DNA of 64,000 bases from NCBI RefSeq assembly GCF_028826155.1, contig NZ_JAQGPN010000001.1, forward strand, positions 372,001 to 436,000. The letters are read 5' to 3'. Each line of letters starts with the position of its first letter. Within the stretch, counting starts at the first letter, position 1. Below, in pieces: positions 41,054 to 49,291 of this stretch. The notes under the pieces were generated by a model, which had not been told where the DNA came from, did not search any database, and saw only the letters and a list, made by a program, of their open reading frames with translations. Both the position numbers and the translations under genes were made by a program. The DNA is from Mesorhizobium shangrilense (GTDB lineage: Bacteria > Pseudomonadota > Alphaproteobacteria > Rhizobiales > Rhizobiaceae).

Positions 41054-42823
41054 GTGGCCGACGACCAGACCTATTGGACCGATGCGCAAATCGCCCTAGT
41101 CGAGCAGGCGCGCGACGCCGCGCAGCTTGCCGCGCAACGTGTGCAGACCGCCGAGACGCGCCTCGGCAATGTCGAGGAGCGTGTGCAGCTCGTCGACGAG
41201 CAGATTGCGCAGCGCCAACAAGAAATCGAAGATGTCATCGGCGCCAACGTGCCGGACCATGAGTGGGACGGCACGCGGGTTCGCATCAAGAACCCCGATG
41301 GTGGCTGGGGCTCGTGGGTCGACCTGAAGGGCGCGGCCGGCGACAACGGCTGGGCTCCTGTTCCGGCGGCCGAGGTAGACGGCGAGCGGCGCGTTCTGCG
41401 CGTGGTCGACTGGCTCGGCGGAACGGGCGAGAAGCCGGCTGTAGGCCTGTACGTCGGCGCTGTGGGGCTGGTTGCGGCTATCGCGGACGCGGTGGATGTG
41501 AGGGGGGCGGCAGGGTTGTCGCTGGAGATCTCCGGCGGCAGCGTCACGACGCTTGCCCCGGGCGAGCCGGCCACGGCGACGATCAACGAAACATCGCCAG
41601 GCGTATATGAACTGGAGTTGGGCATTCCGGCCGGAGCAGATGGCGGCAGCTTCGACATTCAGTCGGTGGAGGCCTCCACGTTAGCGCCGGGAAGCCCAGC
41701 GACAGCGTCTCTGACGGAACTATCGCCCGGCGTCCACAAGCTCAATCTCGGCATCCCATCAGGGGCAAACGGCGTCAGCGTCACCGGCGCGACCATCAAC
41801 GGATCGGGCGAACTCGTACTGACGCTCAGCGACGCCAGCACGATCAACGCGGGCGCAGCGTCACAGTCCTCCGATATGTCGCCGGACATCATCCGTCTCG
41901 CGATGCAGGTGGCGGACCTGAAGAACACCACCGCCGGCTTGGCGAACGGCGTCTCTGACGTGTTCGATGACGCGACAGGCGTAGATGCAGTCGCGTCGAC
42001 GAACGAGATTGCCGGTACCGGCTACTACACGAACCAGACGGACGCGACAGAAGCCTCCCAGTCGCTGCCGGCGATGACCGCCGCATCCGCTCCGGCAGGG
42101 CATGTCGCTTTGGCCAGTGCGGAGTTGGGCGGGGGCGAAACGTGGCGGGCTTTCAACAAGACATCTGGCGACAGATGGGTAGCCAATTTCGTCAACCCGT
42201 CTTGGGTGCAGCGAAAGACACCAACGGCCGTTCGGTGCCGCGAGTATGCAATTCAGGCGGCCGCGTCTGAACAAAACCGCGCACCGAACACATTCACCCT
42301 GCAGGGCTCGAACAACGGCTCGTCGTGGACGACGCTCGACACAAGGTCCGGCATCACATGGTCGTCGGGCGAGCGCAAGGTGTTCACGATCCCCGCCGGT
42401 AATCGAGCCGCGTTCACGTATCATCGCCTCAACGTGACGGCCATTAACGGCGACACCTTGATTGGTGTCGCCGAACTGGAGCTTCTCCAGTACGCAGCGC
42501 CCCCAGTTATGGACCTCCGCTCGGTCGCCTTCACCGCGCTTTCCGCCCCATCGAAGGCCTCGGTGACTGTCGCGGCGAAAGCAATCGCCGGCACCATCAC
42601 CCCGAACACGCACCTGACGGCCTATGCATCTCGCGACGGCGGCACCACGTGGACGGCCGGCACTCTGGTGGCCAAGGAAACCTTGGGCGACGGGACCACG
42701 ATCTTCGAAACCGGCGAGTTCGACATCAGCGCGCAGCCGACAAGCACGGCGATGAAATGGCGCGTCGTCACTGGCACGGCATTCGAGGTGCAGGTCCATG
42801 CAGCTTCGCTGCTCTGGAGGTAG
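41054..42823 (+). CDS. Tail fibre protein with C-terminal discoidin-like carbohydrate-binding region
   Basis: A 589-residue fibre. A coiled-coil start (residues about 12-62) and G-x-W-G-S-W-V-D-L-K-G-A-A-G-D spacer lead to two similar repeats: L-A-P-G-E-P-A-T-A-T-I-N-E-T-S-P-G-V-Y with L-E-L-G-I-P-A-G-A-D-G, and L-A-P-G-S-P-A-T-A-S-L-T-E-L-S-P-G with L-N-L-G-I-P-S-G-A-N-G. Residues about 370-480 (E-T-W-R-A-F-N, P-N-T-F-T-L-Q-G-S-N-N-G-S-S-W-T-T-L, Y-H-R-L-N-V) look like an F5/8 type C fold. GTG start. It is the best candidate for host-surface glycan recognition. Confidence 0.75.
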   Translation: MADDQTYWTDAQIALVEQARDAAQLAAQRVQTAETRLGNVEERVQLVDEQIAQRQQEIEDVIGANVPDHEWDGTRVRIKNPDGGWGSWVDLKGAAGDNGWAPVPAAEVDGERRVLRVVDWLGGTGEKPAVGLYVGAVGLVAAIADAVDVRGAAGLSLEISGGSVTTLAPGEPATATINETSPGVYELELGIPAGADGGSFDIQSVEASTLAPGSPATASLTELSPGVHKLNLGIPSGANGVSVTGATINGSGELVLTLSDASTINAGAASQSSDMSPDIIRLAMQVADLKNTTAGLANGVSDVFDDATGVDAVASTNEIAGTGYYTNQTDATEASQSLPAMTAASAPAGHVALASAELGGGETWRAFNKTSGDRWVANFVNPSWVQRKTPTAVRCREYAIQAAASEQNRAPNTFTLQGSNNGSSWTTLDTRSGITWSSGERKVFTIPAGNRAAFTYHRLNVTAINGDTLIGVAELELLQYAAPPVMDLRSVAFTALSAPSKASVTVAAKAIAGTITPNTHLTAYASRDGGTTWTAGTLVAKETLGDGTTIFETGEFDISAQPTSTAMKWRVVTGTAFEVQVHAASLLWR

Positions 42824-42826
42824 AAC

Positions 42827-43267
42827 ATGGTCCGACTGATAGGGGCTGCGCGGCGCGCGGACGATGTGCTGACGTTCGAGGAGCGCAAGGATGCCAAAGC
42901 ATCTGCCATCAACGCCCGCCGCGACGCACTCTTGACCGGCGGCTACACGGTCGAGGCCGGCGTCATGGCTGGCAAAGTGCTGCAGACGCGAGACGTTGAC
43001 GACCGCAACAACTGGCTCGTCAGCCAGACCACCTACACGATAGCAGTCGGAGCCGGACACGGCGCGGTCGAGGACGCGCATTTCCGCACAGAGGACAATG
43101 TGAGCTTCACGCTGTCCTATGCGGACGGACAGGCCGTCCTGCTCGCCATGGCGGCGTGGGGTGCAGCCGTCATGCGCAATAGCTGGACCCTGAAAGACGC
43201 CGTGACCGCCGCGGCCGACGACGCCGCACTCGACGCCATCGACATCGAAATGGGCTGGCCGACGTAA
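42827..43267 (+). CDS. DUF4376-like tail fibre accessory protein
   Basis: A 146-residue protein with K-A-S-A-I-N-A-R-R-D-A-L-L-T-G-G-Y-T-V and V-S-F-T-L-S-Y-A-D-G-Q-A-V-L-L, the DUF4376 pattern found at or near fibre proteins, sometimes as a chaperone domain. It is in the place of P2 gene G. GGAGG upstream of the ATG. Confidence 0.7.
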   Translation: MVRLIGAARRADDVLTFEERKDAKASAINARRDALLTGGYTVEAGVMAGKVLQTRDVDDRNNWLVSQTTYTIAVGAGHGAVEDAHFRTEDNVSFTLSYADGQAVLLAMAAWGAAVMRNSWTLKDAVTAAADDAALDAIDIEMGWPT

Positions 43268-43292
43268 GAGTCGCCACCAATTCAGCAAAGCC

Positions 43293-43553
43293 ATGGAGCA
43301 CCGCAGGATGATCACTCCACAGAGCCTAGTCCTTGCGCATGACGCCATGTGCGCCATGACCGACATGGGCGAAGGGCAATCCGATATCCCAACTATCGAC
43401 GCCGTGTTGCAGATCGTAACAGTCGGTGCGGGTCTTGTGCTGTCAGAAGGCGACCAAATTCGGCTAATTCATGATGCAGAGCAGCTGCAGCGCGCACAGA
43501 AGCTTCGAGCCCTGGAACATCTACGTGCGCGTCCTTCTCGCGAGGTCGCTTGA
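43293..43553 (+). CDS. Hypothetical protein, convergent overlap with HEPN-like gene
   Basis: An 86-residue frame (alternative ATG 43308 after GCAGGATG) reading M-I-T-P-Q-S-L-V-L-A-H-D-A-M-C-A-M, then a hydrophobic I-V-T-V-G-A-G-L-V-L-S. The last 160 bases overlap the converging leftward gene, so the C-terminal part may be extended by chance. Unknown function. Confidence 0.4.
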   Translation: MEHRRMITPQSLVLAHDAMCAMTDMGEGQSDIPTIDAVLQIVTVGAGLVLSEGDQIRLIHDAEQLQRAQKLRALEHLRARPSREVA

Positions 43554-43956
43554 GTCGTTGCGGCGTCTTAGCCGCCCGAAGCCCGGTGTCAGAGTTCTCG
43601 GTGACGCCTTCCGGGCCGATAGTTACGTGTCGTTGGCGCCAGAGCGCAAAGTGAGCTGCTCGGTTGCGATACTCTGAACCGTCGCCGATCTGCTTGCAAA
43701 GCTTCAACCAGCGGCTTTTGTCCGTGGGGCCGCTCAATGCTGCTTCGACTATCTCTTCTGTGAGTTTGAGTTTTGAACGGAACGCGTGGTCTCGATAGAA
43801 AATAATGGCTGCGAAGTCATCGCGAGTTGCTAGCGCCGCCGAGAAAATGGCGAAGAGCTGCATCTCAAGCTGCGCCCATTGATTGATGCATCGACCGACC
43901 GCCAGCAGATGCGCGTCGACTTGCTTCTTGGTTTCGCCTTGCTCGCCTTCGCTCAT
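43393..43956 (-). CDS. HEPN-motif helical protein, leftward moron inside the tail operon
   Basis: A 187-residue, mostly helical protein of no family I can name. The first long helix (L-L-A-V-G-R-C-I-N-Q-W-A-Q-L-E-M-Q-L-F-A) and the segment E-Y-R-N-R-A-A-H-F (R97-N98...H102) fit the HEPN RNase motif R-[polar]-x3-H at the start of the last core helix. HEPN proteins with this motif are usually RNases in toxins, Abi and CRISPR effectors. It is transcribed against the late operon with its own GGGGGG ribosome site. This is the classic moron layout, so superinfection exclusion or abortive infection is inferred. ATG 43956 is chosen; the frame opens at 43983. Confidence 0.6.
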   Translation of the reverse strand: MSEGEQGETKKQVDAHLLAVGRCINQWAQLEMQLFAIFSAALATRDDFAAIIFYRDHAFRSKLKLTEEIVEAALSGPTDKSRWLKLCKQIGDGSEYRNRAAHFALWRQRHVTIGPEGVTENSDTGLRAAKTPQRLKRPREKDAHVDVPGLEASVRAAAALHHELAEFGRLLTAQDPHRLLRSATRRR

Positions 43957-44189
43957 TTGCCCCCCCAGGACGGTGTGAGCCAATCACGTTGATCGTGCGG
44001 TGTCGAGAAGGGACCGCTTAGTCACCGACTTGAATTGGACCGTGGTGGCCGGCCGTCGGCGACTGTTTCGCTAACCGAACTCGCCATTGGCGGGGAGTTC
44101 TCTTCGACCAATCGACCGCAGCCCACGAAGGCCCGCGTGACTGACACGCGGCCGATCTCTCTTGCACACCCGTCAACCAGGAGACCGTC

Positions 44190-45431
44190 ATGACGGCACC
44201 GACATTTGGAATGACCTTTACCCGGCCGCAAGACGAGCCGGTTCCTGTATTGGGCGCGGATTTTTCCAAATCGCTGCTCATCGAAACATCGGCCGATGCC
44301 GACGCCGCAGCCTTCCCGATCGGGGAGCCGGTGCGCTTCTCGTCCAGCGACACGACGAAGACGTCGAAGCTCGGCACCGGGCCGTTGGCCGACGCCGTGC
44401 GGGCCGTCAACTCGCAGCTCTCCGGCCTCAATGCCGGCGCGGACGTCACGGTCCTTCGCGTCGCCGAAAGCGCTGAGGCGGACCCGCAGGACAAGCTCGA
44501 GGAGACTTCAGCCAACATCGTCGCGGCGCTGGCGACGGTCAGCTCCATCCCGAGCCACGTCAACGCGACGCCGCGCCTGATCTGGGCGGGGCGCACCAGC
44601 TGGCGGCCGGACATGGCTACGGCCAATCCGATCGTCGCGGCCTTGCCTGCGGCGTGCGAAAAGCTGCTCGCCGTCGCGCCGGTCGATGTCGACGACACGT
44701 CGGCCGCCAATGCCATCGACGCTCGCGAGACGATGAATTCGCAGCGCCTCATCCCGATCGGCGTGGCGGCCCGGGTCTTTGAGGGGGCCAGCCTGGTCAC
44801 GCGGCCGATGGGACCGCGCGTCGTCGGGCTGTTCGTGCGGAACGATAACGACCATGGTGGCAAGCCCTTCGACCCGATCGCCAACCGGCCGATCCAGGGG
44901 CTTGCCGGCCTGTCGCGCAAGCTGCCGTTCTCCTTGCTCGACGGCTCGACCGAAGGGCAACAGATGCTCGAGGCCGGGGTCTCCATCGTGGCCGAAGGCG
45001 AGGTCGGCGTCGACGGAGCGGTAGCGGATGGCGGCTTCGTGTTCATCGGCACCGACAACACCGAGACCGGCGAGCTCTGGCAGCAATTCCACCAGGTACG
45101 CGGCGCCGACTACATCACCGTCAAGCTGATGCAGATCACCCGGCAGTTCCTCGGCAGGAAGACCACGGCCGATCACGCAGAGGCCTGGCTGAATTCGCTG
45201 CGCTTCATGCTGCGCGACCACAATGCGGACGACGACATCCTTGGTTACGACGTGAAGTTCCTGGCCAGCAAGAACAGCCCCGAAGAGATCCGCCTCGGCC
45301 ACCTCACTGTCAATCTGGGCATCGAGCCGGCGCCGGCCTTTAAGGTCGCAAACCACGAGATCCGCCGCTATCGCCCGGCGGTCGAAGGCCTCGTCGCCGA
45401 AATCATCGCCCGCATGAATGCGGTTTCCTGA
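44190..45431 (+). CDS. Phage tail sheath protein (gpFI)
   Basis: A 413-residue contractile sheath protein of the P2 FI family: A-D-F-S-K-S-L-L-I-E-T-S-A-D-A-D, I-G-E-P-V-R-F-S-S-S-D, A-A-N-A-I-D-A-R-E-T-M-N-S-Q-R and a C-terminal G-Y-D-V-K-F-L-A-S-K-N-S-P-E-E-I-R-L-G-H-L segment. It shows that the phage is a myovirus. CAGGAGA precedes the ATG. The 233-bp gap upstream presumably holds promoters for this gene and the HEPN-like gene, but none is clear. Confidence 0.93.
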   Translation: MTAPTFGMTFTRPQDEPVPVLGADFSKSLLIETSADADAAAFPIGEPVRFSSSDTTKTSKLGTGPLADAVRAVNSQLSGLNAGADVTVLRVAESAEADPQDKLEETSANIVAALATVSSIPSHVNATPRLIWAGRTSWRPDMATANPIVAALPAACEKLLAVAPVDVDDTSAANAIDARETMNSQRLIPIGVAARVFEGASLVTRPMGPRVVGLFVRNDNDHGGKPFDPIANRPIQGLAGLSRKLPFSLLDGSTEGQQMLEAGVSIVAEGEVGVDGAVADGGFVFIGTDNTETGELWQQFHQVRGADYITVKLMQITRQFLGRKTTADHAEAWLNSLRFMLRDHNADDDILGYDVKFLASKNSPEEIRLGHLTVNLGIEPAPAFKVANHEIRRYRPAVEGLVAEIIARMNAVS

Positions 45432-45458
45432 TCCGCGCCAATCTGAAAGGACACTGAC

Positions 45459-45971
45459 ATGCAGCCTCTATACCTGCTGACCGCCGTGGACGTGCGCCGC
45501 GCCACGCAGTCGGGAACCTCGCGGGCGACCACGATTTCCAAGCTCACCATCCCGGCAATCAAGATCGTCACGACGGAGCACAATCCGGGCGGCGGCGTGA
45601 TGGCCGTGGATTTCGCGCAGCCGCGTATCGAAAAGGTGGAGCCCGCCTTCGAGATCAAGGGTTTCGACACCGACGTCTTCCATGGCTTCGGCCTGGTCGA
45701 CCGCTGGGTGTTCGCCGGCGCCGTGCGCGACAAGAAGACCGGCAAGGCGCAGTCGGCGCGCGCTGTCATCGAAGGCGCAGTGACCGATTGGGAGCCGGAC
45801 GAGGCCAGCCCGACCGAGTTCGTCGGCTGCAACCACGCGATCAAGGAGGTGACGCACTACGAGTTCTGGCTCAACGGCGAGGAGCTCTGGTACGTCGACT
45901 TCTGGGAGCGGATCATCCGCCGCAAGGGCATCGATCTCTTCGCCGACGACCGCCTGGCGCTGGGGGCGTGA
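45459..45971 (+). CDS. Phage major tail tube protein (gpFII)
   Basis: A 170-residue P2 FII-like tube protein. Typical are I-P-A-I-K-I-V-T-T-E-H-N-P-G-G-G-V, P-A-F-E-I-K-G-F-D-T-D-V and T-H-Y-E-F-W-L-N-G-E-E-L-W-Y-V-D near the end. Follows the sheath gene by 27 bp; AAGGA upstream. Confidence 0.92.
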   Translation: MQPLYLLTAVDVRRATQSGTSRATTISKLTIPAIKIVTTEHNPGGGVMAVDFAQPRIEKVEPAFEIKGFDTDVFHGFGLVDRWVFAGAVRDKKTGKAQSARAVIEGAVTDWEPDEASPTEFVGCNHAIKEVTHYEFWLNGEELWYVDFWERIIRRKGIDLFADDRLALGA

Positions 45972-45973
45972 CC

Positions 45974-46264
45974 ATGGAAAACCCCAAATACACGCTCTCT
46001 GCGCCGATCAGCTTCAACGGCGAGACGTATTCCGAACTGACCTTCCGCGAGCCGGACGTCGGCTGCATGGTTGACGCGGAGGCCGCAGGCGGCGGCGAGC
46101 AGACCTATATGTGCGCGTTGCTGGCGGCCATGTGCGACATGCCCTTCGATGCCTTCAGGAAGATCAGGGCGGGGGATCTTCGCCGCATCATGAAGGCGAC
46201 GGCGCAGCTTGTCCGAAATTTCGATCAGGGCGGGGAGGAGACTGGCGAGACCTCGCCGTCCTGA
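45974..46264 (+). CDS. Tail assembly chaperone gpE
   Basis: A 96-residue protein with the gpE/gp41 pattern: Y-T-L-S-A-P-I-S-F-N-G-E-T-Y-S-E-L-T-F-R-E-P and L-A-A-M-C-D-M-P-F-D-A-F-R-K-I. It lies between tube and tape measure genes, where long-tailed phages encode a chaperone made in two forms. Confidence 0.85.
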   Translation: MENPKYTLSAPISFNGETYSELTFREPDVGCMVDAEAAGGGEQTYMCALLAAMCDMPFDAFRKIRAGDLRRIMKATAQLVRNFDQGGEETGETSPS

Positions 46265-46380
46265 TCTCCCACTACACATCCACGCCCCGGCCGATCGTCG
46301 ACCGCTATCCGCTGGCCTATGCGCTCAAGGAGCGCGACGCGATCTATCGCGTCATGAAGGTGCTGAATGGCAACGCTTGA
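45974..46380 (+). CDS. Tail assembly chaperone gpE-E' made by -1 ribosomal frameshift
   Basis: Within gpE the codons CGA-AAT-TTC contain the heptamer A-AAT-TTC (46216-46222), a valid X-XXY-YYZ slippery site. A shift of -1 there opens a frame that runs to 46380 (C-G-A then R-S-G-R-G-G-D-W-R-D-L-A-V-L-I-S...K-V-L-N-G-N-A), overlapping the tape measure start by 14 bases. The downstream frame lacks its own start and ribosome site. P2 E/E' and lambda G/GT work this way. Confidence 0.7.
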
Positions 46381-48613
46381 AAGCAAACTGATCGTCTCGT
46401 TGCGGGACATGGTGTCGGGGCCAGCCCGCGGCATCATGGGCACCATGCAGCGGCTGCGCGCCACGGGGGACGGGTTTCTCGGCGCGCAGCGCGCCGCGGC
46501 AGCGCCGTTCATGGCGATGACCCGCAACCTGCTCGCGCTTGGCGCGGGCTATGTCGGCGTCAGGGAGGGGGTGAGCAGCACGATCGGCGCGGCAATCAAC
46601 TTCGAGTCTGCCTTTGCCGATGTGAAGAAGGTGGTCGACGCCTCTGACGAGCAGTTCGCCAATATGGCGACGACCATCAAGAACATGTCGCGGGAGTTGC
46701 CGATCACCGCGACCGATCTCGCCGCGCTCTATGCGGCGGCGGGAGAATCGAACGTCGCGACGAAGGATTTGAAGGCCTTTGCCGAAATGGCGTCTCGTGT
46801 CGGTATCGCCTTCGACATGTCGGCTGGTGATGCCGGAGATTCTCTGGCCAAGCTGAAATCCCAGCTCGGGCTTTCGGTCGAAGAAACCGGCTACATGGCG
46901 GATGCCATAAACCATCTCTCCAACAACATGGCATCGAACGCGCGACAGATCACCGCCTATATGCTGCGCGTCGGAAAGTTTGCGGAGATGGGCGGTTTCC
47001 ACCGCGACCAGGTCGCAGCGATCGGCAGTGCCATGATCTCGGCCGGCGCTGAGGCGGAAGTCGCAGGCACGTCGATGATGAATGTCGTGCGCAAGATGAC
47101 GAGCGGCGAGTTCGCCAAGAAGGATCAACGTGTCGCCGCGAAAGCCCTCGGGCTCGATCTGCCGACGCTTGCCAAGCAGATGCAGAAGGACGCGCCGAAG
47201 GCGCTGAAGACCGTTCTGAGGGCGATCTCTAAAGCACCGAAGGAGAAGCAGATTTCGCTGCTCTCACAATTCTTCGGGGATGAGGCCAGGGCGTTTGCTC
47301 CACTGGTAGGCAATGTGGAATTGCTTGACCAGGCGCTGGCCAGCGTCGCGAACCGGGCAGACTATGCCGGCTCGGCCTATAAGGAGTACATCGCACGCGC
47401 CAACACGACGGCCAACGTCCTGCAGATCCTGCGAAACAAGGTCGCCCATGTGTTCGAGGGCGTCGGGGAAAAGTGGCTGCCGACTGTCCGCGCCGCGGCA
47501 GAGGGCATCGGCGACGTTCTCGACACCCTTGATCAAAGGGTCGGGGTCTTCGATCGCATCGGGAATGCGTTCAAGGGGTTCATGGATGGGTTCGGCGGCG
47601 AGGGCGGCATGCGCGCCGCCATGGGCCGGTTCGGCGACATGATCTTCGGGCCGATCACCGATGGCTCGAAGGCTGCTGACGACATGGGCCGCCTTTTCGC
47701 GGATTTCCGAGAGTGGGGTAAGTCGGTGCGGGAGTTCGGCGATTCAGTCCGAGGCAGCCCCATCGCCAGCTTCATGACCGAATTGGGCGCCGCAATCGGC
47801 GTACTGGCCATGAGCAAGTGGGGCCGGTTGTTCATTGTTGCCTGGGGCATATCCGCTCTGGTCGGCGCAGTGCAGGGATCCGAAAGCATCGGGGAGTTTG
47901 TGGAGGCCCTGAAGGGTTTGTCGGCGCTCGAATGGGCGGGTGTCGGTGCCGGCCTGCTCATCGTGGCGGGCAAGGTCAAGCGGCTGATCGACCTGTTCCG
48001 GACGCTGCGCGGCGTGATGCCGAAGCCAGAGACCAAGCTGCCGAACCGCCCGGTCACGCCGACGCCTGCACCGATGGCGGCTGGCAGTGGAGGGCTGCTG
48101 GGCGGCATCATGGGGATGCTGGGGCTCGCCGGAACAGCCGCTGCCGGTGCGGCCAGCATGAACCTGGGCAATTCGGATTGGTTCAAGACCGAATGGGAGT
48201 TGAACCGCCAGAAATATTTGAAGGACCGGCTCAAGGAACATTTCGAGAAGACGAAGAACGAGGATGGGGGCGCCTGGTGGCGCTTTCTGTTCGGCAAGGC
48301 GGCCGACTCCGACTTCAACTTCCGTGAGCACATGCGCGTGACAACGGGCCTTTCAGCTGCTGATGTCGGATCGCCCAATCAGGCAGGAGGCCCAAGCGAG
48401 GTGTCGATCCTCGGCACGCCGCCAGTCGAGATCGTGGGCACGCCGCAGGTGACTTTGACCAACCCGCCGCCGCGGCCGAACATCACCATCCATGCACCGA
48501 TCACGGTCAACGGCATCACCGATCTCGACATGATCGGTCGACACCTGCGCAACTACGTCAACGAGGCAGCGTCCGGGATCCAGGCGGATATGGGTTACGC
48601 GGCGGGGATGTGA
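46367..48613 (+). CDS. Phage tail tape measure protein
   Basis: A 748-residue protein. The N-terminal half has the TP901/gpT-type core (F-E-S-A-F-A-D-V-K-K-V-V-D, then M-S-R-E-L-P-I-T-A-T-D-L-A-A-L-Y-A-A-A-G). Hydrophobic segments (about residues 465-515) and Gly/Ala-rich stretches follow. Its length sets tail length; using about 1.5 angstrom per helical residue, the tail would be near 110 nm. Confidence 0.92.
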   Translation: MATLESKLIVSLRDMVSGPARGIMGTMQRLRATGDGFLGAQRAAAAPFMAMTRNLLALGAGYVGVREGVSSTIGAAINFESAFADVKKVVDASDEQFANMATTIKNMSRELPITATDLAALYAAAGESNVATKDLKAFAEMASRVGIAFDMSAGDAGDSLAKLKSQLGLSVEETGYMADAINHLSNNMASNARQITAYMLRVGKFAEMGGFHRDQVAAIGSAMISAGAEAEVAGTSMMNVVRKMTSGEFAKKDQRVAAKALGLDLPTLAKQMQKDAPKALKTVLRAISKAPKEKQISLLSQFFGDEARAFAPLVGNVELLDQALASVANRADYAGSAYKEYIARANTTANVLQILRNKVAHVFEGVGEKWLPTVRAAAEGIGDVLDTLDQRVGVFDRIGNAFKGFMDGFGGEGGMRAAMGRFGDMIFGPITDGSKAADDMGRLFADFREWGKSVREFGDSVRGSPIASFMTELGAAIGVLAMSKWGRLFIVAWGISALVGAVQGSESIGEFVEALKGLSALEWAGVGAGLLIVAGKVKRLIDLFRTLRGVMPKPETKLPNRPVTPTPAPMAAGSGGLLGGIMGMLGLAGTAAAGAASMNLGNSDWFKTEWELNRQKYLKDRLKEHFEKTKNEDGGAWWRFLFGKAADSDFNFREHMRVTTGLSAADVGSPNQAGGPSEVSILGTPPVEIVGTPQVTLTNPPPRPNITIHAPITVNGITDLDMIGRHLRNYVNEAASGIQADMGYAAGM

Positions 48614-48619
48614 GGCGTC

Positions 48620-49060
48620 ATGCTCTACATGATCGGAACGCTGGCGCTCGACACGCGGCCGTTCGGCGTCAACGAGATGAGCCGCGATGCCGACGCCAGC
48701 ATTGTCGCCAAGCCGCTGTTCGGCGCGGCGCCGGCGAAGGAGTTTACCGGTGAGGGCGAGGACGACATCACGCTTTCCGGCCAGCTTCTGCCGACGAAGA
48801 TCGGCGGGCTGACCGAACTCGAGATCCTGCACGAGATGCGTCGGTCCGGCACGCAGTTTCCGCTGATGCGCGGCGACGGCTGGCGGCCCGGCTGGTATGC
48901 GATCACCAAGATCAGCGAGCGGCACAAGGATCTCGGTCGTGATGGCGTCGGCTTCACGGTGCAGTGCTCGATCAGCATGACCAAGGTCGAGCCGAGCGTG
49001 GGGGCGGGCCAGCAGATCATTTCCGGCCTGCTCTCGCTGTTCGGCGCATTGGAGCGGTGA
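48620..49060 (+). CDS. Phage tail protein U (gpU)
   Basis: A 146-residue P2 gpU-like protein: M-I-G-T-L-A-L-D-T-R-P-F, D-I-T-L-S-G-Q-L-L-P, G-L-T-E-L-E-I-L-H-E-M. It probably completes the tail end near the baseplate. Ends two bases before the next ATG. Confidence 0.9.
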   Translation: MLYMIGTLALDTRPFGVNEMSRDADASIVAKPLFGAAPAKEFTGEGEDDITLSGQLLPTKIGGLTELEILHEMRRSGTQFPLMRGDGWRPGWYAITKISERHKDLGRDGVGFTVQCSISMTKVEPSVGAGQQIISGLLSLFGALER

Positions 49061-49061
49061 C

Positions 49062-49286
49062 ATGGCCGAAATCATCACCATTCGCGGCGAGGGCATCATG
49101 CTCGACCTGCTCCTGTGGCGACGCTACGGCGTCCGCGGGCAGGGGCTCGTCGAGCGGACACTCGAACTCAACCCGGGGCTTGCCGAACTGGGGCCGGTTC
49201 TGCCGATTGGTACCGTCGTGACCATTCCCGATCTGCCGCCCACGCCGTCACGGCCGGCGCGCAGGGTCGTCAGCCTGTTCGGATAG
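49062..49286 (+). CDS. Phage tail protein X (gpX, LysM-like)
   Basis: A 74-residue gpX-type protein containing a single LysM-like fold (M-L-D-L-L-L-W-R-R-Y-G, V-E-R-T-L-E-L-N-P-G-L-A, L-P-I-G-T-V-V-T-I-P). It follows U and precedes D as in related P2-like tails. Confidence 0.88.
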   Translation: MAEIITIRGEGIMLDLLLWRRYGVRGQGLVERTLELNPGLAELGPVLPIGTVVTIPDLPPTPSRPARRVVSLFG

Positions 49287-49291
49287 ACTTC

